Of a DNA stretch of 37,243 nt, positions 14,240-20,791 are shown in pieces. The notes beneath the pieces are model-generated. The model was not told where the DNA came from. It did no database searches and saw only the letters and a program-made list of their open reading frames with translations. The number at the start of each line of letters is the position of its first letter. The first letter of the stretch is position 1. The stretch comes from Gemmatimonadota bacterium (GTDB lineage: Bacteria > Gemmatimonadota > Gemmatimonadetes > Longimicrobiales > Gaopeijiaceae): positions 1-37,243 of the forward strand of contig JAJDNI010000141.1 of NCBI GenBank assembly GCA_022340755.1, given 5' to 3'. A program made the position numbers and the translations under genes.

Positions 14240-16582
14240 TTACCGCCGGGGCCGCCCCGACATCGCGTCGCTCATCTCGTACTCTTTCGGCGGTTCGGCC
14301 CCCAGCAGGTTCCTCACGAAGTAGTCCCACCGCCGCCGCGTCGCGTACGCGTTGTCTTCGCCGTACCCGTGGCGCTGGTTGGGAAGCAGGAGGAGGTCGA
14401 AGTCCTTGTTGGCCTTCACCAGCGCGTCCACCACCGCCAGCGTGTTGTTGGGCGGGACGTTGTTGTCCATGGTGCCGTGGACCAGCATGAGCTTCCCCTT
14501 GAGGTTCTTCGCCAGGAGCTCGTTGGCCTGGTTGTCGTAGTTGGTGGTGCCGTCGGGGTTGGTCTTCAGGAGCCCCTGCCACTTCTCGCCCCAGTCGTCC
14601 TCGTAGATCCGGTTGTCGTGGTTCCCGGACTCCGACCACGCGACCTTGTAGAAGTCGGGATAACGTAGGATGCCGTCGGCGGACGCGAAGCCGCCGCCGG
14701 AGTGGCCCCAGATGCCCACGCGGGTCAGGTCCATCCAGGGATGGACGGCGGCAAGCTGCTTGATGGTGGCGATCTGGTCCGGCAGCCCGTTGTCCCCCAT
14801 GTCACCGTAGTACGAGGCGTGGAAGGACTTGGACCTCATGGGCGTCCCCATGGCGTCCACCGTCACCACGATGAAGCCCAACTCCGCCAGGGCCTGGTTG
14901 TCCCGGCGGGCCGCGCTGAACTGGCGGCTCCCCACGCTCCCGGTCTGGGGGCCCGGATACAGGTAATTGATCACCGGGTATTTCCTGGTCGTGTCCAGGT
15001 TGGTGGGCGTGTACATGATGCCGTACAGGTCCGTCTTCCCGTCACGGGCCTTCGTCGTGAAGGGGATGGGCGCCTTCCAACCGGCCGCCACCAACCGGGA
15101 GATGTCGGCCTTTTCCAGGGGCACGACGACCTTGCCGTTCATGTCCCGTAGCACCGACGTCGGCGGGATCACCGGCGTCGACCACGTGTCCACGAAGTAC
15201 TTCCCGTCGGGGGACAGCGTGATGGCGTGGTCGGCGCTGTCCGGGGTGAGGAGCTTCACGTCGCCCGGCCTGCCCTTGGCGTCGATGCTCACGCTGTAGA
15301 AGTACTGGAAGTACGGATCCCCGGGCTCACGGCCGGCGCCGGTGAAGTATAGCTTACGCGCCTTGCGATCCACGTTCCGGACCTGCAGCACGTTCCAGTC
15401 CCCCTGCGTGACGGGGTGCTTCAGCTGACCCGTGGTGAGGTCATAGAGGTACAAGTGGCCCCAGTCGGATCGCTCCGAATACCAGAGGACGTCGTTCGAG
15501 CCCTCCAGCACGTGCCAGTTCACCTCGTTGAAGCCGGACTCGAAGAACGTGTTCACGTGCTCTTCGAGGACGTCGCGCACCGCACCGGTGGCCGGATCAG
15601 CCATGCGCAGGACCTCGTCCTGGTGGTTCCGGGACGTGGACACGAAGGCGAGCTGCTTGGAGTCGGGGCTCCACTCCACGTCCGCAAAGGTGCCACCGCA
15701 GTAGATGTCGTCGCAGATGGTCGAGCGGTGCTGGTCCGGCGGCATCTGGAGGCGCACGACCTTCGGGCCGTCGAGGTCGATGACGACGCGCGAGATCCGG
15801 AAGATGACCGTGTCCTCGGGCAGAGGATACTTCCACGCCTCCAGCGTCGGATGCCCCACGGCCGTGCTCACCAGGTACATGTCGCCGACGCCGCGCTCAT
15901 CCATCTGGAAGGTGGCGATCTTCTTCGAGTCCGGAGACCAGAGGACCACCGGGCTGTCCCTCCTGGTCCAGCCGGCATTGTTGGTGCCGTAGCCGTAGTC
16001 CTGCACACCATCGGTGGTGAGCTGCGTCTCCTGTCCCGTGGACACGTCTCGCACCCAGAGATTGTAGTCCCGGATGAAAACCTCCTGCGTGCCGTCGGGA
16101 GACACGACGGCGTTCCGGTCGGCCCGACGCTCACGCGGCGCCGCAGCGCAGCGCGTGCCCTGGGCGTCGCATACGAACGAGCGGCGGCCCACGCTGAGCT
16201 GCGGGCCCTGGTCCGTGAGGGCCGTCATCGTGAGATCGAAGGCGCCCAGGGTCGTGTCCGCGGCCGCCGAGAGCGCTCGGGCCACGGCTTCGTGGTCGAA
16301 GGCCCGGGCCCTCTTCTTCCCCCTCGGATCCACGAGGATGTACTCTGCGCCCTGGGCGATCTGGTTGCGGTACCAGAAGCGGTCGCCCTCGAGCCAGTTG
16401 GGGCGCACCGAACCGCCCGACACCAGGGGGTTCATGTCCCCGGCCATATGGTGCTCGGCCCTGGCATAGTCCGAGGCCGAGACGGAGTCGGGTCGATAGG
16501 GGGGAAGCTGCTGTGCGGAGGTCGGGAGGCTGAAGACCGCCAGTGAGGCGGCGACGAGGAGGCAACGGGATAGCGCGCGCAT
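14240..16582 (-). CDS. Secreted dipeptidyl-peptidase IV-type S9 peptidase
   Basis: 780 residues. AGGA lies 8 bases upstream of the ATG and a signal peptide covers about residues 1-23 (ending LPTSAQQ). The N-terminal DPPIV_N beta-propeller carries WSPDSKKIATFQMDERGV, EAWKYPLPEDT and EWSPDSKQLAFVSTSRNHQ, all typical of the DPP-IV branch. The C-terminal hydrolase domain has the triad Ser628 (GHSGGGF), Asp706 (GTMDNNVP) and His738 (RHGYG). The family removes dipeptides from peptide N termini, often after Pro or Ala; the substrate range here is not readable. It is the upstream member of a leftward S9-S9-MBL series and diverges from the FmdB-type gene, with an AT-rich intergenic region between them. 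Confidence 0.94.
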   Translation of the reverse strand: MRALSRCLLVAASLAVFSLPTSAQQLPPYRPDSVSASDYARAEHHMAGDMNPLVSGGSVRPNWLEGDRFWYRNQIAQGAEYILVDPRGKKRARAFDHEAVARALSAAADTTLGAFDLTMTALTDQGPQLSVGRRSFVCDAQGTRCAAAPRERRADRNAVVSPDGTQEVFIRDYNLWVRDVSTGQETQLTTDGVQDYGYGTNNAGWTRRDSPVVLWSPDSKKIATFQMDERGVGDMYLVSTAVGHPTLEAWKYPLPEDTVIFRISRVVIDLDGPKVVRLQMPPDQHRSTICDDIYCGGTFADVEWSPDSKQLAFVSTSRNHQDEVLRMADPATGAVRDVLEEHVNTFFESGFNEVNWHVLEGSNDVLWYSERSDWGHLYLYDLTTGQLKHPVTQGDWNVLQVRNVDRKARKLYFTGAGREPGDPYFQYFYSVSIDAKGRPGDVKLLTPDSADHAITLSPDGKYFVDTWSTPVIPPTSVLRDMNGKVVVPLEKADISRLVAAGWKAPIPFTTKARDGKTDLYGIMYTPTNLDTTRKYPVINYLYPGPQTGSVGSRQFSAARRDNQALAELGFIVVTVDAMGTPMRSKSFHASYYGDMGDNGLPDQIATIKQLAAVHPWMDLTRVGIWGHSGGGFASADGILRYPDFYKVAWSESGNHDNRIYEDDWGEKWQGLLKTNPDGTTNYDNQANELLAKNLKGKLMLVHGTMDNNVPPNNTLAVVDALVKANKDFDLLLLPNQRHGYGEDNAYATRRRWDYFVRNLLGAEPPKEYEMSDAMSGRPRR

Positions 16583-16680
16583 CGGAGTCTTCCTGATGGA
16601 GCGAACACTGTAAGGGCCGCGGGCCGGGCCACGGCACCGTCATCATACGTCCAGTGCGGCTTCCCGTCAGCGGGGCGTCA

Positions 16681-16720
16681 TCTTATATTGCAACATCTAG
16701 ATTATTTGATATTCATCGCC
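16681..16720. promoter_or_regulatory. AT-rich promoter-like patch between divergent genes
   Basis: The 166-base gap between the leftward S9 gene and the rightward FmdB-type gene contains one sharply AT-rich stretch with TTATATTGCAA and TTATTTGATATT. In such a GC-rich genome this is a likely promoter zone, but no -35/-10 pair has both good sequence and good spacing (TTGCAA to GATATT is only 14 bases). Confidence 0.35.
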
Positions 16721-16748
16721 GATTTCGCCGTTCCCGGTTCTTCGATAC

Positions 16749-16964
16749 ATGCCGAGCTACGACTTCGTCTGTCAGGAGTGCGGCGCCTCATACGAGGCCC
16801 GCCTCTCCATTTCCGCCTACTCCTCCGGTGAGGGGCGGGAGTGCCCGAAATGCGGCTCCAAGAAAGTGGAGCGGGCATTTACCGCGGTGAACGTCATCGC
16901 GGGCAAGAGCTACGGAGGGAGCTACAGCGGCGGTGGCTCGTGCGGCACCAGCGGTTTCTCCTGA
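16749..16964 (+). CDS. FmdB-family zinc ribbon protein
   Basis: 71 residues. The N terminus MPSYDFVCQECGASYE and the paired motifs Cys8-x2-Cys11 and Cys32-x2-Cys35 match the FmdB-type single zinc ribbon, followed by the usual KVERAFTAVNV and a Gly/Ser-rich tail. The family is named after a putative regulator of formamidase genes but its general function is unknown; in most genomes it is a small stand-alone protein. No clear ribosome site precedes the ATG, so the transcript may be leaderless or weakly translated. A short hairpin follows the stop. Confidence 0.9.
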   Translation: MPSYDFVCQECGASYEARLSISAYSSGEGRECPKCGSKKVERAFTAVNVIAGKSYGGSYSGGGSCGTSGFS

Positions 16965-16978
16965 GCATCGTGACGCCA

Positions 16979-16995
16979 TCGCCCGGTTCGGGCGA
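16979..16995 (+). terminator. Hairpin after the FmdB-type gene
   Basis: TCGCCCG (16979-16985) pairs perfectly with CGGGCGA (16989-16995) across a 3-base loop, 15 bases after the stop codon. The stem is stable but the following bases (CTGAATCCCC) are not a T-tract. Confidence 0.4.
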
Positions 16996-17081
16996 CTGAA
17001 TCCCCATCCGCGGTTCTCCCAGGTCCTGCTTCCTCGGCGACTCCCCGACTGAGCGTCAGGCGAGGCGCGACCCCGCTCGTC

Positions 17082-17106
17082 GCAAGCATGGAGGGTGTGC
17101 GCTTGC
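17082..17106. repeat. Inverted repeat GCAAGC/GCTTGC upstream of the ligase promoter
   Basis: GCAAGC (17082-17087) and GCTTGC (17101-17106) are separated by 13 bases and end 12 bases before the predicted -35 box. The spacing of 19 bases between arm starts, about two helical turns, would suit a dimeric regulator, but six-base arms can occur by chance. Confidence 0.3.
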
Positions 17107-17117
17107 ATGCCCGTGCG

Positions 17118-17147
17118 TTGACGGCTCCGTTCGCGGTCAGCTATGCT
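17118..17147 (+). promoter_or_regulatory. Sigma70-like promoter of the malonyl-CoA synthetase-like gene
   Basis: TTGACG (17118-17123) and TATGCT (17142-17147) are separated by 18 bases, matching 5/6 and 4/6 of the -35 and -10 consensus. Transcription would start near 17154, which supports ATG17191 over the in-frame ATG at 17143 as the start codon. Confidence 0.5.
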
Positions 17148-17170
17148 CGCCGTTCCTGGTCTGTCCACCC

Positions 17171-17184
17171 CCACCCATGGGTGG
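17171..17184. promoter_or_regulatory. 14-bp perfect palindrome in the ligase leader
   Basis: CCACCCATGGGTGG is a perfect palindrome located between the predicted transcription start (~17154) and ATG17191. It contains the only G-rich stretch that could act as a ribosome site (GGGTGG), so it could be a repressor operator or a hairpin that hides the ribosome site. Both readings are inference. Confidence 0.4.
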
Positions 17185-17190
17185 CTTCGG

Positions 17191-18675
17191 ATGGCTTTGT
17201 CCCTCTTCTCCCGAGTCCAGACCCACGCCGACCGCCTGGCGGTGGCCGCCCCGGAAGGCGTCTTCACCTATCACGACCTTCGTGAGACTTCGGCGGTGGC
17301 CGCCACCCGCTTATTGGCGGGGCGCGACGACATGGAGGAAGCGCGGGTAGGCTTCCTCGTCCCTCCCGGCTGGGAGTGGGTGGCGACGCAGTGGGGCATC
17401 TGGCGAGCTGGTGGGGTCGCGGTTCCCATGGCGGTCTCGCACCCTCCGGCGGAGCTGGCCTACGTCCTCGACGACGCCGAGCCCGAGGTCGTCGTCGCAC
17501 ACCCCGCGATGGCGGATCGGGTGGCCGCTGCCGCCTCGGAGCGTGGAATCGCGGTGCTCAGCACCCCTGCCCTGCTGCAGTCGGGGCCCTCGGGCCTTCT
17601 CCCTGACCTGACCCCGGACCGCCGCGGGATGATGCTCTATACGTCGGGCACGACCGGACGTCCGAAGGGTGTCGTCACCACGCACGGCAACATCGAGGCA
17701 CAGGTCCGCTCGCTCGTGGAGGCGTGGGGATGGTCAAAAGACGACCACATCCTCCTCACCCTCCCGCTGCACCATGTCCACGGGATCGTGAACGTCGTCA
17801 CGTGCGCCCTCTGGTCGGGCGCCGTGTGTCAGGTCCTCACGAAGTTCGACGCCGAGGAAGTGTGGTCTCGCTGGACCCGGGGCGACGTCACCCTGTACAT
17901 GGCCGTCCCGACGCTCTATCGCCGGCTGGTGGAAGCCTGGGAGCGCGCCGACGAATCCACCAGAAAGCGTTGGAGCGTTGGCGCGCGTCACGTGCGCCTC
18001 ATGGTCTCGGGCTCGGCGGCGCTCCCCGTCCCCACGCTGGAGCGCTGGGAGGAGATCACGGGCCACCGTCTCCTGGAGCGTTACGGGATGACCGAGATCG
18101 GCATGGGTCTCTCCAACCCACTCGTCGGAGAGCGACGGCCCGGCCACGTGGGCTCGCCGCTGCCCGGGGTCGAAGTCCGCCTGATGGACGACGGCGACGC
18201 ACCCGTCCCGGACGGCCTTTCGGGTCAGATCCAGGTGCGGGGCCCCGGCGTGTTCAGCGAGTACTGGCGACGTCGCGAAGCCACCGCGGAGGCATTCACC
18301 CCCGACGGGTGGTTTCGGACCGGTGACCGCGCGGTCGTGGAGGACGGCGCCTACCGCATCCTCGGCCGCGAGTCCGTGGACATCCTCAAGACAGGTGGCG
18401 AGAAGGTATCGGCTCTCGAGATCGAAGACGTGCTCCGGACGCACCCGTCCGTGGTGGACTGCGCCGTCGTGGGCGTACCCGACGACGAGTGGGGAGAGCG
18501 CGTGTGCGCCGCGGTGGTTGCCGGCGGCGATGTGGACACCGAAGAGCTGCGGGCCCTGGCCCGCGAGCGCCTGGCGCCCTACAAGGTGCCCAAGGACGTG
18601 CTCGTCGTACCCGACCTGCCGCGCAACTCCATGGGGAAGGTGACGAAGCCGGCGGTGCGGGAGCTCTTCGAGTAG
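17191..18675 (+). CDS. matB: Malonyl-CoA synthetase-like acyl-CoA ligase (MatB/ACSF3 type)
   Basis: 494 residues from ATG17191, chosen because a predicted promoter -10 box overlaps the only upstream in-frame ATG. It is an ANL-superfamily adenylating enzyme: P-loop YTSGTTGRPKG (150-160), then A-motifs RYGMTEIGMGLSNP, GWFRTGDRAV, GRESVDILKTGGEKVS and the C-terminal lysine in NSMGKVTKP. The segment LPLHHVHGIVNVV...LWSGAVCQVL and the PGHVGSPLPGVEVRL motif closely resemble human ACSF3 and bacterial MatB, which convert malonate or methylmalonate plus CoA and ATP to the CoA thioester, AMP and PPi. Other acyl-CoA ligases are possible, but the match in these family-specific segments is good. No malonyl-CoA decarboxylase or malonate transporter lies nearby, so the product may feed fatty acid or polyketide synthesis elsewhere. 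Confidence 0.85.
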   Translation: MALSLFSRVQTHADRLAVAAPEGVFTYHDLRETSAVAATRLLAGRDDMEEARVGFLVPPGWEWVATQWGIWRAGGVAVPMAVSHPPAELAYVLDDAEPEVVVAHPAMADRVAAAASERGIAVLSTPALLQSGPSGLLPDLTPDRRGMMLYTSGTTGRPKGVVTTHGNIEAQVRSLVEAWGWSKDDHILLTLPLHHVHGIVNVVTCALWSGAVCQVLTKFDAEEVWSRWTRGDVTLYMAVPTLYRRLVEAWERADESTRKRWSVGARHVRLMVSGSAALPVPTLERWEEITGHRLLERYGMTEIGMGLSNPLVGERRPGHVGSPLPGVEVRLMDDGDAPVPDGLSGQIQVRGPGVFSEYWRRREATAEAFTPDGWFRTGDRAVVEDGAYRILGRESVDILKTGGEKVSALEIEDVLRTHPSVVDCAVVGVPDDEWGERVCAAVVAGGDVDTEELRALARERLAPYKVPKDVLVVPDLPRNSMGKVTKPAVRELFE

Positions 18676-18780
18676 GAACATCGAGGCGTGGCAAGGCCCT
18701 TCGGCGCCGCGCGGTGGTGAGCGTCGCCGCGTGCTTGTGTACCCGGGGCACCCCCTCCAACGCTCTCGCGCCGTCCCCGA

Positions 18781-19383
18781 CTACTTCTCGTAGCGCCAGT
18801 TCTGGCGCTTCCCCTCCTCCAGCCACTCCACGGTGGTGGCGATGCGCTTCGCCCGCGTCTCCGCCCTCTTCGCTCCGGTGATCCACTCGATGTACTCCCG
18901 GCGATGGCTGGGGCTGAAGCCCTCGAACGTCGCCCGGGCCTTCTTGTTGCTCTTCAGTGCCGCGGCCAGGTCGCCCGGGACCGCCGCCTCGGGCTTCTTC
19001 CCCTTCTTCGCCCGCGTCACCCGCGCCGGCTTCACGCCGGCGTCGTTCAGGGCCATGGCCTGCTTCACATATCCGGTGAGCACCTTCTTCGAGGGCAGGT
19101 CCCTCACCGAGGTGATACGACCGAACTGGCCCATGCCCCCCTCCCTCGCCTCATCCCCGAGGACCAGCTCCGCCTTCCAGAAGCCCAGCGTGCAGTGCGC
19201 CTTGAAAGCGGCCATGCTGCACATCATCCCTTTGTAGTCGAAGTGGGGGAAGCTCCACTTCATCTTCTCCTCGACCTCGGGGCATGCGGCGTGGACGACG
19301 TCGCGGATGCGTGTGAGGACAGGCCGGGCGAAGTCCGCGGACTTCTCGATGTATGCGTCTACGCGGGGGTTGCGCTTGCCCAT
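18781..19383 (-). CDS. YdeI/OmpD-associated family protein (DUF1801 plus OmdA-like tail)
   Basis: 200 residues from ATG19383, which is preceded by GAGGAG at a good distance; a further in-frame ATG 36 bases upstream has no such site. The N-terminal part (RNPRVDAYIEKSADFARPVLTRIRD, FDYKGMMCSMAAFKAHCTLGFW) is the DUF1801/YdhG-like fold. The C-terminal part (LAAALKSNKKARATFEGFSPSHRREYIEWI) is the OmdA-type helical segment, which has KRAETRAKRIATTVEWL after it. The combination is the YdeI family, whose biochemical role is not established; links to stress and antimicrobial peptide tolerance have been proposed in enterics. The protein is cytoplasmic. It converges with the acyl-CoA ligase gene; the 105-base gap shows no clear terminator. 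Confidence 0.9.
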   Translation of the reverse strand: MGKRNPRVDAYIEKSADFARPVLTRIRDVVHAACPEVEEKMKWSFPHFDYKGMMCSMAAFKAHCTLGFWKAELVLGDEAREGGMGQFGRITSVRDLPSKKVLTGYVKQAMALNDAGVKPARVTRAKKGKKPEAAVPGDLAAALKSNKKARATFEGFSPSHRREYIEWITGAKRAETRAKRIATTVEWLEEGKRQNWRYEK

Positions 19384-19479
19384 GAGGGTCTCCTCGTTCG
19401 GGTGCGAGTGGCAGGGCAACGGTCCAACGGTTCAGGGGCACGCCGCGGCACACGGGGCGATGCCCTCGGCCCGCCTCCT

Positions 19480-20124
19480 TCATTGGGGAGCCGGCATCTC
19501 TCCCGCAAGAGCGCGACGGAACCGTTCCTTGAGCAGCAAGCCATCTCTGGGTGGCAGCACCAGCGGAGGCGACTCCGCCAGGACCTTCACCACCGCGAGG
19601 AGAGGCCCGTCCCCGGTATGGACCGCCGTGCGAAGGCCCGGAATCTCCTGCCCGCTCGTCACGACCATAGTCCTCCGGAACCCACACGCCCGTGCCACCG
19701 CCGATAGGTCGACGCCGTGCGCGGTGTGCGTGGGCTGCATCCCCGTCTCGCCATAGCGCTCGTTGTCCAGGACCACGACCGCCAGATTCTGGGGCCCCTG
19801 GACGCCGACGGTGGCCAAGGCGCCCAGACCCATGAGCATCTCGCCGTCCCCGGTGAGCACCAGGACCCGGCGATCCCGGCGGGCGAGCGCCAGGCCGAGC
19901 CCCATCATCGTGGCTTGCCCCATCCCGCCCCAGAGGGAGAAGGTGAGCGGGTGATCCCCCGCAGCGGCGCAGTCCCACGCCGAAGCGCCGAGGCCAGCGA
20001 CCACCAGAAGGTCCCCGCGGTCGGCCAGGAGCTCGGCCACCACGTCCCGGCGGTGGAGAGCGGCCCCGTGGGCCCGGCCACCCGCCCTCGTCGCGCCCTC
20101 CGGCGGCGGTGATGCCAGGCTCAA
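19480..20124 (-). CDS. ThDP-binding decarboxylase subunit (sulfopyruvate/phosphonopyruvate decarboxylase beta-like)
   Basis: 214 residues if it starts at TTG20124, which overlaps the stop of the partner gene as TTGA; no ATG lies nearby. It carries the C-terminal thiamin-diphosphate domain of the pyruvate-decarboxylase family: LWGGMGQATMMGLGLALARRD, then the ThDP/Mg motif GDGEMLMGLGAL (GDG at 92-94) ending with Asn121 in VVLDNERYGETGMQ. These features and its size match the beta subunit of sulfopyruvate decarboxylase (ComE) and the C-terminal half of phosphonopyruvate decarboxylase. With its partner it should decarboxylate a 3-substituted pyruvate to an aldehyde. No PEP mutase, sulfolactate enzyme or transaminase is visible in this window, so the substrate is open. 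The first ~20 residues are Pro/Gly-rich and may be unstructured. Confidence 0.85.
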   Translation of the reverse strand: MSLASPPPEGATRAGGRAHGAALHRRDVVAELLADRGDLLVVAGLGASAWDCAAAGDHPLTFSLWGGMGQATMMGLGLALARRDRRVLVLTGDGEMLMGLGALATVGVQGPQNLAVVVLDNERYGETGMQPTHTAHGVDLSAVARACGFRRTMVVTSGQEIPGLRTAVHTGDGPLLAVVKVLAESPPLVLPPRDGLLLKERFRRALAGEMPAPQ

Positions 20125-20681
20125 TCCGCGACCTCCACGAAGTGCTTCACGCCGATCACCGTCTGGGAAATGAGCACGGCCACGGCCCTCTCTTCTCTAC
20201 CGTTCGCATTATAAGCGCTGGCAATTGCCATTTCCACGGCGGGCGCGACGCCCTCCGGCGCCTCGGCCCTGCGCGCCTCCACACCCATGGCTTCCAGCAC
20301 GATCGCAGCCGCCTGCCCCATGGGCACCTGCCACGGATTCGTCTCGCCCTCCTCACCCCGCATGGTCACGATCATCACCACCGGGAAGTGGCACTCCCGG
20401 GCCATGGCCAGGGCGTTGACCACGTTGCCCACGCCGCTGGATTGCATGAGGAGAACGGACTTCGCTCCTCCCAGCCACGCCCCGGCGGAAAGCCCGACTC
20501 CTTCCTCCTCGGATGTGAGCGGCACGGCACGCATGGTGGGGTCGGCGTGACAGAGATCGATGAGATGTTTGTGCCCCGCGTCGGGGACGTAGGCGACCTG
20601 CGTGACGCCAGCAAGCGACAAAGCGCGGTGGACGCGATCGGGCCAGTTGGCAACATGGGAAGAAGCGCCGGGTTCGGACAT
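20121..20681 (-). CDS. ThDP-dependent decarboxylase alpha subunit (ComD-like, N-terminal TPP domain)
   Basis: 186 residues. This is the pyrimidine-binding half of a split ThDP enzyme: AGVTQVAYVPDAGHKHLIDL at the N terminus, the catalytic glutamate region TSEEEGVGLSAGAWLGG (Glu58-60), and LLMQSSGVGNVVNALAMA. The pattern is that of sulfopyruvate decarboxylase alpha (ComD) and of the N-terminal half of phosphonopyruvate decarboxylase. The beta subunit follows directly with a four-base TTGA overlap, so the two are made together and probably form an alpha/beta complex in the cytoplasm. No convincing ribosome site precedes the ATG at 20681. Known reactions are sulfopyruvate to sulfoacetaldehyde (coenzyme M pathway in methanogens) and phosphonopyruvate to phosphonoacetaldehyde; which applies here is undecided. 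Confidence 0.87.
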   Translation of the reverse strand: MSEPGASSHVANWPDRVHRALSLAGVTQVAYVPDAGHKHLIDLCHADPTMRAVPLTSEEEGVGLSAGAWLGGAKSVLLMQSSGVGNVVNALAMARECHFPVVMIVTMRGEEGETNPWQVPMGQAAAIVLEAMGVEARRAEAPEGVAPAVEMAIASAYNANGREERAVAVLISQTVIGVKHFVEVAD

Positions 20682-20791
20682 GGGCGGAAAATTGGCGCGG
20701 AGCGGGGCCGCCGGGAAGACAGGAAGCCGAGCCGCCGCCGCGGCGTCCGAAAGGTCCGGCCGCAGCAGGCACGAGTGCCCGGGACCGGCCG

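Noticed and set aside
17143..17190. ATG17143 considered as the start of the acyl-CoA ligase.
   Set aside because: It overlaps the predicted -10 box, lacks a ribosome site, and the extra 16 residues do not resemble the family N terminus.
20768..20779. GGCAC-GA-GTGCC after the TPR gene considered as a terminator.
   Set aside because: A 2-base loop is too tight for a stable hairpin and the flanking dyad is imperfect.
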